This document shows positions 49,682 through 60,959 of a stretch of DNA of 64,000 nucleotides, one piece after another (within the stretch, counting starts at the first letter, position 1; the number at the start of each line of letters is the position of its first letter). The position numbers were made by a program, and so were the translations under genes. This DNA comes from Pseudobutyrivibrio ruminis (GTDB lineage: Bacteria; Bacillota; Clostridia; Lachnospirales; Lachnospiraceae), in assembly GCA_015057315.1 (NCBI GenBank), contig SVER01000012.1, positions 1 through 64,000 of the forward strand, read 5' to 3'. The notes under the pieces are model-generated. The model did not search any database. It saw nothing but the letters and a program-made list of their open reading frames with translations, and was not told the DNA's origin.

Positions 49682-50755
49682 CTATTTTAAATAATTTAAA
49701 AGTTCCTTACAGCGTTCCATTGTCATTGTTGCATAGATATCATTGTAGTCAACAGTTGCCTGACTACCACCTAAATGCTCTGCGGTAGCTCTTTCAGCAC
49801 TAGCATCTCTATCCTTAAGCCACTGCCTTTGCTCCTCAAGAGCTTTGTTAAATGTAGCTTCATCTGTGTTGTACTTGATTATGCGCCAAATATAATTAAG
49901 GCACTCATCTGAAACTCTAATCTGATTTGATGTAGCATCAACCATATCTGCAGTAGTAGCAGCCTCTGAAAGTAGGCCTGCATAATAATCATAGCTCTCT
50001 TTATATGTATTATAAGTACTCTCAGCATCTTCCTTAGGAGTCATTCTAGTATAGCTTGTAATACCCTGATTTTCATTAACATTTACAAGCGCAAGATTTT
50101 CTAATGTATCCTGCTGATCTTGGTAAGGAATAAACAGCCAAGTCCTAACTTCCTCATCAATTTCTGAAACAGGCTTACCTGGCATATATATTTCTACCAC
50201 ATCAGCATTATTAAGTGCATAAGGAGTTAATGGAATATACTTAACACCATCCGCGATATATTCCTGATCGTCATTTAGAATCTTAATATCCTTCAAGTGC
50301 ATTTTATATGTATAATCATCTACCTTTTGAATGTTTTCAAAATGACCTTCATATTCGCAGTAATAACGTATTCCATCAGGATAGACTTCACCGGTATCAC
50401 CCATGTCTGAATCATGGTAATTGCCATGGAAACTACCATCCTTTTCTATATCAAAATCATCTGACCATCCACCTGCACCACTGGTAAATGAATAGCTATA
50501 TTTTGCTAAATCATCAAATGTAATTGTAGAATCATTCGCTTTAGTTGTTTCTGTAGTGTCATTCTCTGCCTTATTTGTGTCTGTTGTTTTGCCAACATCT
50601 TTTATATTATTTGTACTTGCCTCATCTACCGTAGCATCTGCCCCGCTTCTGTTTACCAAGAAATAAACACCACAGCCAGCCACAAGCACTAATGCAATCG
50701 CAATCAAAACAATACTTATTCTTCTTTGAGTCCTTTTCTTATGTCTTTTGTTCAT
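49682..50755 (-). CDS. membrane-anchored extracytoplasmic protein, DUF1311/LprI-like C-term
   Basis: N-term TM, C-term NKALEEQRQWLKDRDASAERA... Confidence 0.55.
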   Translation of the reverse strand: MNKRHKKRTQRRISIVLIAIALVLVAGCGVYFLVNRSGADATVDEASTNNIKDVGKTTDTNKAENDTTETTKANDSTITFDDLAKYSYSFTSGAGGWSDDFDIEKDGSFHGNYHDSDMGDTGEVYPDGIRYYCEYEGHFENIQKVDDYTYKMHLKDIKILNDDQEYIADGVKYIPLTPYALNNADVVEIYMPGKPVSEIDEEVRTWLFIPYQDQQDTLENLALVNVNENQGITSYTRMTPKEDAESTYNTYKESYDYYAGLLSEAATTADMVDATSNQIRVSDECLNYIWRIIKYNTDEATFNKALEEQRQWLKDRDASAERATAEHLGGSQATVDYNDIYATMTMERCKELLNYLK

Positions 50756-50821
50756 TGTTATTCTCCTTCTGGTGTCATCAACACCGATTATTTATTTTAA
50801 TACAATAGTAATCCTTTTACC

Positions 50822-50850
50822 ATGACTTCTTGTGGGCTACTTAAGGAAAA
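50822..50850. repeat. second copy of the hairpin-array unit (inverted relative to 35030-35070)
   Basis: atgacttcttgtgggctacttaaggaaaa: 29 nt exact match to the reverse complement of the 35030-35070 unit. Confidence 0.85.
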
Positions 50851-50903
50851 GCCAACAACGACTACTATCTATGCCATTTTTCCTCAACAGATAGTAAATT
50901 GTC

Positions 50904-53237
50904 TTACTCCGCCTCTATATATCCATCCACACCACCTACCCTCGCTCTCACGCGGCCAGAATTCATGGTGTAATAGACTTTGTCCGCCGCGGATGAAAGG
51001 CGTTCTACGGCCTCGGCGGATGGATGACCGTAGCGATTTTTCTTGGCGCAGCTGATTACAGCCACATCAGGGGATAGAACAGATAAAAACTCAGAGTCAG
51101 AGCTGTATTTGCTGCCGTGATGGCTAACCTTTAGTAAATCTACATGTCCAACTAAGCCACCAGCTGCAATGGCCTGTTCCTGTTCAGCTCCAATATCGCC
51201 ACCAAAAAATCCACTGTAATCAACCACACCATCCCAATCCCCATCATAGGACATGAGCAAGGACAATGACAAAGCGTTTATATCATCTGAATTTGCACCT
51301 TCCGATGGGTACACGCATTTAAACGAAAGATGCTTAGTTCCACATACATCCCCCTGCTTCATATAAAGCACATTAGTATTATTAGCATCTGCCAGGGCAA
51401 GCAATTCCAGCAAAGTTTCTCCCTTAGGTATCTCAGCAGATAGCACAATATTATCAATCCTATAGCCAGACTCTAAAAGCTCCAGCACACCAGAAACATG
51501 ATCTAAATCCATGTGGGATAAAAACCAATAATCAATATGCCCTGCTCCCTTGTATTTCAAAAATGGCAACAGGGTATACTTTCCAACAGCATCCGAGCTG
51601 GTGCTACCACCATCTATAAAAAATCTAGCTCCATCACCAGAGCTTATATAGATTCCATCCCCCTGTCCTACATCTATAATATCCACCTCAAAGCCTTGCT
51701 TTTCTGGTATGAGCCAAACAACAACACAAAGCAAAGAAAGAACAATGGTCTTAATAAGCATAGCTTTATATCCCTTTAGTATTTCCCTTGGATTATCCTG
51801 TGGCTTTTTGCCAAGCAATGTGTATTTTATAAATTTAACTACCTTGGAAAAATTCACTACTACCAAAAGCACCAAATAATAAACAGCAATCTGTAATAAT
51901 CCATGCTTTCCTATGATTACTTTTGAAAATGGAAGATCTAAAGTATGTGCAGCTATTACTTCATATAGGTAGATTATATAATGAGGCAAATATAATATGA
52001 TTTGTGCTGCCTCTATACTAATAAGCCCTGCGAAACCTCCAAACAAACCAAATGCCAAAAGAAATGGCATAAGCGGTAATACCAGTCCATTTAAAACAAT
52101 AGAATATAAAGGTGTTTCGTAATAAAAATAAGTCACAATAGGCAGCATAGCCACTGTGATACCAAATGAAAATATTATGCTAGAGGCAATCCACTCTCTA
52201 AACCTATCGAAAATAGGTGGCTTTTCATCATAGTTAAATCCATTATCGGAAATACGAAGTCTTTGCTTCCATTTACATATATTCTTATAGCTTTCACTTA
52301 TAGGCAGTGCAATAAAAAGAATCCCTATTATTGCCCCAAAGGAAAAAATAAAACTTGTATTTTTAATATAAAAAGGATTTTCAATTAATAGTAAATCCGC
52401 CATAACAGCAAGGGCTGTTCTTGAATCATAGGCTTCACCTAAAATATCAGCTAGGATATAAATCAAAAACATGCCTATTGCCCTAACAGAAGAAACACTT
52501 TCCCCAGTAAGCATGCCATACAATATTGCTATAAACCCAGCTAAGCAACCACTACCAAGAAAGCCTAAACCACGATTTCTTACAAATCTATAGAGTGCCA
52601 TACACACCACAGATACGTGCAATCCTGAGACTGCCAAAATATGTGCAATGCCAACCATCTGAAACAATTCTCTCAGTTGTATATCAAGCTCACTTTTATT
52701 ACCAATGCATACGCTGCCTAAAAATCCTGCCTCTTCACCACTAAGGCATTGATTGTATACACCTTGAATGTTCTTACTTAACCTATAGAGAATATCAAAT
52801 CCAGTGATTAATCCAGTATCAACTGCCTTTACAGCTACATTATCAAGCCTGAAATAATAGCCTAAAGAATTATAGTAGTCTCTTTCATCGAACCCACCTT
52901 CATTGGTAGCTCTTTTAAATAGACTTATATTTCCTTCAATATTTAATTTACTTTTGTTTGGAATTTTATCGGAATCTAATTTGAATATAAAAGAAGTATT
53001 TGTTAATGTGCCATTTTCACAGTTCACAGTAGCATCATTAACATAATAAATAGTTGAATCTTTTTTGATTTCCTTACGAACTATATTGCCTGTTGCCGTA
53101 ACACTAGCGCCTTCATAAAAATGCTCAGAAAATGCGTTAGTCTTAGTGTATGCCCCTATTAAATCCAAGGGGCCATACACACTAAAAGCAACAATAAAAA
53201 TATATATCAAGGAAATCATGCATAGCTTTCGCCGCAA
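50904..53237 (-). CDS. comEC: ComEC/Rec2 competence protein
   Basis: ILAVSGLHVSVV, C-term metallo-beta-lactamase DVGQGDGIYISSGDGARFFIDGG, FLSHMDLDHVSG. Confidence 0.92.
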   Translation of the reverse strand: MRRKLCMISLIYIFIVAFSVYGPLDLIGAYTKTNAFSEHFYEGASVTATGNIVRKEIKKDSTIYYVNDATVNCENGTLTNTSFIFKLDSDKIPNKSKLNIEGNISLFKRATNEGGFDERDYYNSLGYYFRLDNVAVKAVDTGLITGFDILYRLSKNIQGVYNQCLSGEEAGFLGSVCIGNKSELDIQLRELFQMVGIAHILAVSGLHVSVVCMALYRFVRNRGLGFLGSGCLAGFIAILYGMLTGESVSSVRAIGMFLIYILADILGEAYDSRTALAVMADLLLIENPFYIKNTSFIFSFGAIIGILFIALPISESYKNICKWKQRLRISDNGFNYDEKPPIFDRFREWIASSIIFSFGITVAMLPIVTYFYYETPLYSIVLNGLVLPLMPFLLAFGLFGGFAGLISIEAAQIILYLPHYIIYLYEVIAAHTLDLPFSKVIIGKHGLLQIAVYYLVLLVVVNFSKVVKFIKYTLLGKKPQDNPREILKGYKAMLIKTIVLSLLCVVVWLIPEKQGFEVDIIDVGQGDGIYISSGDGARFFIDGGSTSSDAVGKYTLLPFLKYKGAGHIDYWFLSHMDLDHVSGVLELLESGYRIDNIVLSAEIPKGETLLELLALADANNTNVLYMKQGDVCGTKHLSFKCVYPSEGANSDDINALSLSLLMSYDGDWDGVVDYSGFFGGDIGAEQEQAIAAGGLVGHVDLLKVSHHGSKYSSDSEFLSVLSPDVAVISCAKKNRYGHPSAEAVERLSSAADKVYYTMNSGRVRARVGGVDGYIEAE

Positions 53238-53262
53238 GTTATTTCCTCCATTTCTAGCCTAA

Positions 53263-54270
53263 CTATTCAGCTGGCACCTTTTCATCTTCTGTGTAGCCCT
53301 CTGAATAATCTTCATCTAAATATTCCTGCTCATCTTCAAAATTAAGATTTTGTTCATTAATAATATCTTCGTTTCTAGATATTGCCTTAGACATATCTAT
53401 ATCCACGTTTGATATATGTGGAGTCTCACCATTAACAAGTATCTGAACCTGCTTAACATTGTCTAGCTCTGTAAGAGAATTGACAATGGAATAAACAGTA
53501 ACATTCTCTGTTACACCAGATACAACTGTTTCAATGGCTCCATCAAAATTGACGATACACACACCATTTTCTGATACTGTAATAGAATTCAGCTTAGTTC
53601 CAGTAGGTATAGCAGAAAGCAAGCCATCGGTATCTGGTCCCTTTAAAAGCTGGTCTATAACAAGCTTTTCTAAGGATACGTTTCTACTATAGTATACATC
53701 CCTTGTTTCAGGCACTGTAGATACACCATCAGCGCTTGCAAAATACAATTTCAAATCTGTATGCAAAAGTGAATCTGTTTCCTGTCCAAAATCCTCTATA
53801 AAGGTATCAGCAGACATTGCACCAATTGCCTCCCCTGTAGAATCTGTGAGTGGAGAATCATTCACAAAAATAGAAACAGAATTTACACCCTTTATTTGAA
53901 CCAAGGTCTTAACAATAGCAGCCCTAACTAATATTTCAGTGTAGGTATCTAATGATTCATAATCTCCCACTAAATAAAGGTCAAGGCTTTTATTATTAAG
54001 CTCCCAATTCTTTACATCAACGCCAGAAGGTATTGTATTGATAGCATCTATATCATCAACATCAGAAGCAAGCTGTTTAAGGGCCTCCGAAATAGCACCG
54101 TCAGTATCTGTACTCTCAAAGTTGTACTTAAAAGGTATAATACCAGCCTTGTCAGCCCTAACGTAATATATCTTTCCGTTAGATATAGCAGTAGTCTTTT
54201 CACAAGCCATGGTACACAAAGACATTACAACTATCATCAAAATAGAAAGCACACGTTTTAGATTTTTCAT
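53263..54270 (-). CDS. GerMN-domain lipoprotein
   Basis: lipobox MSLCTMACEK; duplicated GerMN-type pattern (LLKGPDTDGLLSAIPTGTKLNSITVSENGVCIVNFDGAI). Confidence 0.78.
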   Translation of the reverse strand: MKNLKRVLSILMIVVMSLCTMACEKTTAISNGKIYYVRADKAGIIPFKYNFESTDTDGAISEALKQLASDVDDIDAINTIPSGVDVKNWELNNKSLDLYLVGDYESLDTYTEILVRAAIVKTLVQIKGVNSVSIFVNDSPLTDSTGEAIGAMSADTFIEDFGQETDSLLHTDLKLYFASADGVSTVPETRDVYYSRNVSLEKLVIDQLLKGPDTDGLLSAIPTGTKLNSITVSENGVCIVNFDGAIETVVSGVTENVTVYSIVNSLTELDNVKQVQILVNGETPHISNVDIDMSKAISRNEDIINEQNLNFEDEQEYLDEDYSEGYTEDEKVPAE

Positions 54271-55707
54271 TTAGTGCACCTCCTTTTTAATATAGTTAAG
54301 TGGAACTCTTACATCAAATGTTGAGCCCTCACCAAGGGTTGAGCGAACCTTAATCTCACCATTATGCATAGCAATAGAGCTCTTGGTAATAGCAAGTCCA
54401 AGACCTGTTCCACCGATTTCCCTGGAATGAGATTTATCAGCACGATAGAATCTCTCAAAAATATGGTCAACTGAATCCTCAGGTATACCAAGACCATTAT
54501 CCTCTACCTTGATATAGAAGAACTGATGATCTGAGTTAAGAGAAATATGTACCCAGCCACCTTCATTGTTATATTTAATGGCATTTTCTACAAGGTTTGT
54601 AATAACAAGTGTAAACTTAACCTCATCAACCTCTGCAACAACAGGCCTAAAGGATTCATATACAACCTCCACATCAGCCTTTTCAGCAATAGGTTTAAGT
54701 CGCTTAAGTATATGATCTATAAGCTCATTGATATTTACAGGAGTAACATTAAGCATGGCTCCACTTTTATCCATTCTTACAAGGCTAAGTAAATCGTTGA
54801 TGATTTTTGTTTCACGGTCAATCTCATCTCCGATATCCATCATGAATTCCTTGTACATCTCTATAGGAACATCCTCTGAACCGTTAAGAGAATCAGCAAG
54901 TACCTTCATAGATGTAAGAGGTGTTTTAAGCTCATGAGACACGTTAGAAACAAACTCCTGTCTAGACTCATCTATAGAGTGGAGCTTACCAATAACCTCG
55001 TTGAATTTATCTGTAATATTCTCAACTTCAGCAAATGATTTTCCCTCAGGAAGAAGGGTATCAGATTCTCTGATAATTGAATCCAGGGAATTAGACATTT
55101 TCTTAAATGGTCTGGAAAAATATATATGTGCAAAAATCGCAAGTATAATGGTCAAAGCAAGTATTACAACTCCACCTATTAAAATATAAGAATAAAATGT
55201 ATCCTCGTTTTGAACCATATAGTCCATGGACTTGTTCATAACAAGTGCCCCAACAATATCGCCATCAGAATTAACAAGTGGCACCGAAACAATAAGATAA
55301 TTAGTCTCCTTATCATAATGGTACAAGGATTCTCCCTGCATTGAATAAATAATATTTTCCCAAATTACAGTTTTTCCAATATCTGCCATAAATGAATCCC
55401 TAACAATCTTTAGAGCAGAATTGATAATTAAGATACGCCCATTATAGCTGTCAGCGACAGACTTAAGCTTTGTATCTAATACCTCGTTATCCTCTCCTTG
55501 AGCATAACCGCTTGTAACTATTTGATTATTGTAGGAAATTGCTTCCGCCATAAGATTGGTGGCATCTGTGTGAATAGAAACTGATTCGTATGCACGCAAA
55601 GAAATAGGCACACATACCATAAAAGGTAAGATGCCTATGACGATTATGATAAATGCTACTTTAAAACCAATACTGCGAAAAAAATCCAAGCTAAATTTAT
55701 TTTTCAT
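54271..55707 (-). CDS. sensor histidine kinase (HAMP, HisKA, HATPase_c)
   Basis: EFVSNVSHELKTPLTSMKVLADSL, FERFYRADKSHSREIGGTGLGLAI. Confidence 0.92.
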   Translation of the reverse strand: MKNKFSLDFFRSIGFKVAFIIIVIGILPFMVCVPISLRAYESVSIHTDATNLMAEAISYNNQIVTSGYAQGEDNEVLDTKLKSVADSYNGRILIINSALKIVRDSFMADIGKTVIWENIIYSMQGESLYHYDKETNYLIVSVPLVNSDGDIVGALVMNKSMDYMVQNEDTFYSYILIGGVVILALTIILAIFAHIYFSRPFKKMSNSLDSIIRESDTLLPEGKSFAEVENITDKFNEVIGKLHSIDESRQEFVSNVSHELKTPLTSMKVLADSLNGSEDVPIEMYKEFMMDIGDEIDRETKIINDLLSLVRMDKSGAMLNVTPVNINELIDHILKRLKPIAEKADVEVVYESFRPVVAEVDEVKFTLVITNLVENAIKYNNEGGWVHISLNSDHQFFYIKVEDNGLGIPEDSVDHIFERFYRADKSHSREIGGTGLGLAITKSSIAMHNGEIKVRSTLGEGSTFDVRVPLNYIKKEVH

Positions 55708-55718
55708 TTTAACTCACT

Positions 55719-56414
55719 TTACATATAATAATAACCTACACCCCATTTTGTACGGACGTACTTAGGCTCCTTTGGGTTAGGCTCGATTTTTTCTCTGAGA
55801 CGTCTAACATGTACATCTACTGTTCTTTCATCTCCTGGATAATCCTCACCCCAAATCTTATGCAACAAATCCTCTCTAGAGAAAACCTTCTTTGGATTTG
55901 TAACAAGCAATACAAGCATATCAAACTCTTTAGATGTAAGATTGTATTCTTCTCCTAATATGGTAAGTCTACGATTGCTCTTATCAAGAACTAAATCACC
56001 ATCCTCTATAACATTCTCTTCCCTGTGCTCAGTTCTAACTGACTGTCCAAGAGATGCTCTACGCATGATTGCTTTTATTCTAGCCTTAACTTCAAGGATA
56101 TTAAATGGCTTAGTAATGTAATCGTCTGCGCCATATTCCAATCCAAGGATTTTATCCATATCATCACCCTTTGCTGTAAGCATAACGATAGGCACAGTGG
56201 AAAACTCTCTGATATTCTGACAAACCTCAAAACCATCAAGCTTTGGAAGCATTACATCAAGAAGAATCATATCGTAATGATTTGATGTAGCAAGGTCAAG
56301 AGCCTCCTGTCCATCATAAGCACAGTCTACCTCCATGCCATCCTGTTCTAAGGAAAATCTAATTCCCTTAACTATGAGTTTTTCGTCGTCTACAACTAAT
56401 ACTTTTTTTGCCAT
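55719..56414 (-). CDS. OmpR-family response regulator
   Basis: VLVVDDEKLIVKGIRF, MILLDVMLPKLDGFEVC, GDERTVDVHVRRLREKIE. Confidence 0.93.
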   Translation of the reverse strand: MAKKVLVVDDEKLIVKGIRFSLEQDGMEVDCAYDGQEALDLATSNHYDMILLDVMLPKLDGFEVCQNIREFSTVPIVMLTAKGDDMDKILGLEYGADDYITKPFNILEVKARIKAIMRRASLGQSVRTEHREENVIEDGDLVLDKSNRRLTILGEEYNLTSKEFDMLVLLVTNPKKVFSREDLLHKIWGEDYPGDERTVDVHVRRLREKIEPNPKEPKYVRTKWGVGYYYM

Positions 56415-56434
56415 TTCTGCCCTCTAAACCATTC

Positions 56435-57007
56435 TTAAATTTTGATAAGTGAATTTATTTGATTGAAAATGCCATCGCCTATTCCAGACACCTTTTTGAT
56501 ATCATCAATTGAAGAAAAGCTTCCATTGGCTTCGCGATATGCCACAATCTGATTTGCCTTTGATTGCCCAATACCCGGTAAGCTCATAAGCTCTGTAGCG
56601 GTGGCTTTATTTATGTTGATAAGTCCATCATCGGCTTCCTTAGCTTCTTCCTTGGCTTCAAGTTCTTTAATTTCATCTGTTGTAAAGATATATAGCTTTT
56701 GACCATCCTCTAAGAGCGCCGCCTGATTTATATCATTATCGTCTGCTGATTCAAGTAGACCACCTGCAGCTTCTATTGCTGCATAGACTCTAGAGCCTTC
56801 TGGAAGTTCATAAACATCAGGCTTTTTAACAGCCCCTGCCACCTGAACATAGATTGTAGTTGGCAGAACATCCTCCACCACCTGTTCCTTAGCAGTGCTT
56901 TCGTTATCTACTTCTTCCACTAGCTCTGTTGATTGAAAGTATGATGCTTTACTGCAGCCTGAAAATAAAAAGAGGCTACAAAAAGCAAGATAAAATAATT
57001 TTTTCAT
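56435..57007 (-). CDS. comEA: ComEA-like helix-hairpin-helix DNA-binding lipoprotein
   Basis: SLBB-like YVQVAGAVKKPDVYELPEGSRVYAAIEAAGG; ININKATATELMSLPGIGQSKANQIVAYRE. Confidence 0.9.
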   Translation of the reverse strand: MKKLFYLAFCSLFLFSGCSKASYFQSTELVEEVDNESTAKEQVVEDVLPTTIYVQVAGAVKKPDVYELPEGSRVYAAIEAAGGLLESADDNDINQAALLEDGQKLYIFTTDEIKELEAKEEAKEADDGLININKATATELMSLPGIGQSKANQIVAYREANGSFSSIDDIKKVSGIGDGIFNQINSLIKI

Positions 57008-57086
57008 TAAATCTCCTTTTCACATTAAGGAGATTACAATATCGTCCTGCTTATTGTAGCGAATTTTTTTATATATTACAAGAGTT

Positions 57087-58286
57087 TTACAGAAATGTGT
57101 CAAAGGTTTTTTCGATTTTTTCTTTAAACTCATCAATATCCTGCTCTGTAATAACAAGTGGTGGTAAAAGTCTAAGAACATCTGAACCTGCAGACAGCAC
57201 AACAAGGTGTTCATCTAAAAGTGCCCTGGTTACAACCTCCTTTACAGGAATAGTAAGCACAAGACCTTGCATAAGCCCCATTCCTCTTCGCCCTGTAACA
57301 AAATCGTATTTTGCCACCAATGTGTCAAGCACCTGCTCAAAATAAGCTGTAATCTCATTAACATGATCAAGGAGCTTATAATCCTCAAACATATCCAGTA
57401 CCTGTGAAACTGCAGCTGTACAAAGTGGATTACCACCATAAGTAGTTCCATGGTCTCCTGGTACTAAGGAATTGTCTGCCACATCCTGTGTCACTGCAAA
57501 TGCTCCTATTGGAACGCCATTTCCCAAGGCCTTAGCAGTTGTTAGGATATCAGGCTTGATTCCATACTGTTGATATGCATACATACTTCCAGTACGCCCC
57601 ATTCCACATTGAACCTCATCAAGAATAAGAAGTATTCCTTCTTCATCACACAGATTTCTAACCTTTGTAATGAATTCCTTATCAGCAGGATACAGACCAC
57701 CCTCCCCCTGAACAGTCTCCATAATAATAGCGCAAGTCTTATCAGTAAGATTAGCAAGAACGCTACCAAAATCATTGAAGGTAGCAAATTTTACGCCTGA
57801 CATAAGTGGATAGAAAGGCTCTCTATAATGGTCAGTGCCTGTAACAGAAAGGGAGCCTACTGTTCTACCATGGAAAGAGTTTTCCATAGCTATTATTTCA
57901 TATTCATCTGAACCCTTTTTATTGTATGCATATTTCTTAGCGGTCTTAAGTGCTCCCTCGATAGCCTCTGCACCAGAATTTGTAAAGAAAACCTTATCCA
58001 TACCTGATGCTTTACAAAGCTTTTCGGCAGCCTCAATCATAGGCTGATGATAATATAGATTTGATGTGTGAGTGATTCGCTTTACCTGGGCAATAAGAGC
58101 ATTTTCATAATCTTCATTTCCATATCCAAATGCCATTACACCTATTCCAGAAGCAAAATCAAGATATTTTTCGTCTACTTCATCATATAGATGCACCCCT
58201 TTACCATAATCAAATACTACAGGAAATCTATTGTACACATGAAAAAGATTTTCCTCAGCCTTTTCAATCATCTGTTTTTTATTCAT
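57087..58286 (-). CDS. argD: acetylornithine aminotransferase
   Basis: [40 protein letters not shown]. Confidence 0.92.
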   Translation of the reverse strand: MNKKQMIEKAEENLFHVYNRFPVVFDYGKGVHLYDEVDEKYLDFASGIGVMAFGYGNEDYENALIAQVKRITHTSNLYYHQPMIEAAEKLCKASGMDKVFFTNSGAEAIEGALKTAKKYAYNKKGSDEYEIIAMENSFHGRTVGSLSVTGTDHYREPFYPLMSGVKFATFNDFGSVLANLTDKTCAIIMETVQGEGGLYPADKEFITKVRNLCDEEGILLILDEVQCGMGRTGSMYAYQQYGIKPDILTTAKALGNGVPIGAFAVTQDVADNSLVPGDHGTTYGGNPLCTAAVSQVLDMFEDYKLLDHVNEITAYFEQVLDTLVAKYDFVTGRRGMGLMQGLVLTIPVKEVVTRALLDEHLVVLSAGSDVLRLLPPLVITEQDIDEFKEKIEKTFDTFL

Positions 58287-59220
58287 TGTAATACCTCGTA
58301 TCCTTATCTCCTATAATTGCTGTTCCAATTCCTTTGTTTGTAAAGATTTCAAGAAGTAAACAATGTGCAATTCTGCCATCCAAAATATGCACTCTAGATA
58401 CCCCTTCCTCAATCGCTTCGATACAATTATTAAGCTTTGGAAGCATGCCTCCGCCAATAAATCCGTCTCCAATAAGCTTCTTTGCCTCTTCTACAGATAG
58501 CTCAGAAATAAGTGTGTCTGGATCATCCTTATCCTTATAAACACCTTCTATATCAGTTAAAAACGCAAGCTTTTCAGCGCTAACAGCCTTTGCAATGGCA
58601 CATGCAGCATCATCAGCATTGATGTTATAGGTTACAAAGTTTTCATCCATTCCTATAGGACAAACAATTGGTAAGAAGTCTTTTTCCAATAAATCCATAA
58701 GAATCTTTGGATTAACCTCTGTGATTTCTCCAACAAATCCAATATCCTTGCCGTCAGAAAGCTTTTTCTCCACCTTTAAAAGTCCGCCATCTTTGCCGGA
58801 AATTCCTATGGCGTTAACTCCAAGGGATTGAACATTCTGTACTAAGGATTTGTTCACCTTATTAAGAACCATCTCAGCTATTTCCATTGTAGGCTCATCT
58901 GTTTTTCTTAGTCCATTAACAAACTCAGGGGTCATACCTGTTTTTTCAACCCACTTGGAAATTTCCTTACCGCCGCCATGCACAATGATTGGCTTAAATC
59001 CAACCAGCTTTAAAAGTGTCACATCCTGTATAACCTGCTTTTTAAGCTCTTCGTCAATCATGGCACTTCCGCCGTATTTAACAACAATAATCTTACGATT
59101 GAATCTTTGAATATATGGCAATGCTTCGATTAAAACCTCTGCCTTATCCATTGCCTTGTCCATTACCTTCTGCATACTTACGTCCATAACATCCTCCATA
59201 TTAGCTGCGATAGTCTGCAT
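58279..59220 (-). CDS. argB: acetylglutamate kinase
   Basis: [21 protein letters not shown]; exact start uncertain. Confidence 0.93.
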   Translation of the reverse strand: MQTIAANMEDVMDVSMQKVMDKAMDKAEVLIEALPYIQRFNRKIIVVKYGGSAMIDEELKKQVIQDVTLLKLVGFKPIIVHGGGKEISKWVEKTGMTPEFVNGLRKTDEPTMEIAEMVLNKVNKSLVQNVQSLGVNAIGISGKDGGLLKVEKKLSDGKDIGFVGEITEVNPKILMDLLEKDFLPIVCPIGMDENFVTYNINADDAACAIAKAVSAEKLAFLTDIEGVYKDKDDPDTLISELSVEEAKKLIGDGFIGGGMLPKLNNCIEAIEEGVSRVHILDGRIAHCLLLEIFTNKGIGTAIIGDKDTRYYNE

Positions 59221-60424
59221 TAATCTTTACATAATCATAGGTCAGGTCACATCCCCATGCTGTGGCACAAGCGCTACCTTCATGCATATCAACATATACA
59301 GTGACTGCATCAGCCTTCATTATCTTAAGTGCCTCATCCTCGTCAAATACAATTGGTGTTCCCTTATCAAAAACCTTAAGTGTGCCATTTACACTTTTAA
59401 AATAAAGCTCCACATCATTTTGATCAAAATCAGCTCCTGAATAACCCATAGCACATAGGAATCTGCCGAAATTAGCATCGCATCCAAATATTGCAGCCTT
59501 TGATAGATTAGAGCCTACAATGGCACGGGACAATGTCTTGGCATCTGCTTTTGATTTAGCGTTAACTACTGTAGCTTCAAAAAGCTTACTGGCTCCCTCA
59601 CCATCTGCTGCCATCTTCTTTGCAAGAGCTTCACATACGTAAGCTAATGCTTCCTTAAATGTATTATAATCTTCTCCCTTTTCAGTAATCTTAGGATTTT
59701 CAGCAAGGCCATTTGCCATACATATAAGAGTATCATTTGTAGATGTATCACCATCTACAGTAATCATATTGAAGGAGTCTGCAACCACATCACTGACCGC
59801 CTCCTGTAAAAGGGATTTTTCGATTGCCAAATCTGTTCCAAGAAAAGCAAGCATTGTGCACATATTAGGATGAATCATACCTGAACCCTTGCTCATGCCG
59901 CCAAGGGTAACAGGTTTGCCACCAATCTGAAACTCTACTGCAAGCTCTTTATTTACAGTATCAGTTGTCATTATAGCCTTTGATGCTTCAGTTCCAGCTG
60001 CTATGCTTTCATCTAATTTAGAAGACATCATATCTACGCCAGCTACTAACTTATCCACTGGAAGCTGCGTACCAATAACACCTGTAGATGCAACAGCTAC
60101 TCCCTTATATGGGACATTGAGCTTAGCCTCTACAGCCTTAGCAGTGGCTTCACAGGCATCAAAGCCTTCCTTACCTGTGCAGGCATTGGCAATACCTGAA
60201 TTAATAACAACTGCCTGCAGGGGCTCTTTGGATTTTACAATCTCCATATCCCACTGAACGCAAGCCGCCTTTACCACATTAGATGTAAATGTTCCTGCAC
60301 TAACACATGGTGCCGTAGAATATACAAGAGCCATATCGGTTCTACCTTGATACTTTATCCCAGCTGCAGCACTAGCTGCCATAAACCCCTTTGCTGCAGT
60401 AATTCCTCCATTAATTTCCTTCAT
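59201..60424 (-). CDS. argJ: bifunctional ornithine acetyltransferase/N-acetylglutamate synthase
   Basis: [29 protein letters not shown], cleavage-site-like [16 protein letters not shown]. Confidence 0.94.
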   Translation of the reverse strand: MKEINGGITAAKGFMAASAAAGIKYQGRTDMALVYSTAPCVSAGTFTSNVVKAACVQWDMEIVKSKEPLQAVVINSGIANACTGKEGFDACEATAKAVEAKLNVPYKGVAVASTGVIGTQLPVDKLVAGVDMMSSKLDESIAAGTEASKAIMTTDTVNKELAVEFQIGGKPVTLGGMSKGSGMIHPNMCTMLAFLGTDLAIEKSLLQEAVSDVVADSFNMITVDGDTSTNDTLICMANGLAENPKITEKGEDYNTFKEALAYVCEALAKKMAADGEGASKLFEATVVNAKSKADAKTLSRAIVGSNLSKAAIFGCDANFGRFLCAMGYSGADFDQNDVELYFKSVNGTLKVFDKGTPIVFDEDEALKIMKADAVTVYVDMHEGSACATAWGCDLTYDYVKINADYRS

Positions 60425-60434
60425 AATTCTGCTC

Positions 60435-60935
60435 CTATTTATTGAATGCTATTATATTTTCATCATTTAAAACAAAATCATACACATTTAAATCTGTACG
60501 TGCCTTCCACTGCTCTGACTTCCAGAAGCTGTTTCCAAGCTCATTTTCTGTAAAGGCTACAAGCTGTATCTTTGTAATCCCCTCAGCCTTAAGCCTAACC
60601 ATAGCTTCCAGGGCCATAGCTCTTCCGATACCCTTTTTCCTGTAATCTTCATGAACACACACATGATAAAAGCATGCATGTCTGCCATCATGTCCTACTA
60701 ATATGCTTCCAACGATTTTGCCGTCTGCAACTGCAACAACAGAAAGCCCTGGATTTCTGTCTAAGAAACGTTTTACACCTTCCTTAGAATCATCAATGCT
60801 TCGCATTGCAAATCCATGAATGGTAGTCCATAAATCATAGACCTCATCATAATCACTGATATCCATAGTTCTGATTGTAAAATTCATATGGACTCCTAAA
60901 TCTAAAGTTACGTTAAAAGAATCTTTTGTAATCAT
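60435..60935 (-). CDS. GNAT family N-acetyltransferase
   Basis: HVCVHEDYRKKGIGRAM; two in-frame ATGs, each with an SD. Confidence 0.85.
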   Translation of the reverse strand: MITKDSFNVTLDLGVHMNFTIRTMDISDYDEVYDLWTTIHGFAMRSIDDSKEGVKRFLDRNPGLSVVAVADGKIVGSILVGHDGRHACFYHVCVHEDYRKKGIGRAMALEAMVRLKAEGITKIQLVAFTENELGNSFWKSEQWKARTDLNVYDFVLNDENIIAFNK

Positions 60936-60959
60936 ATTAGGTCCCTCCTAATTGCCGTT

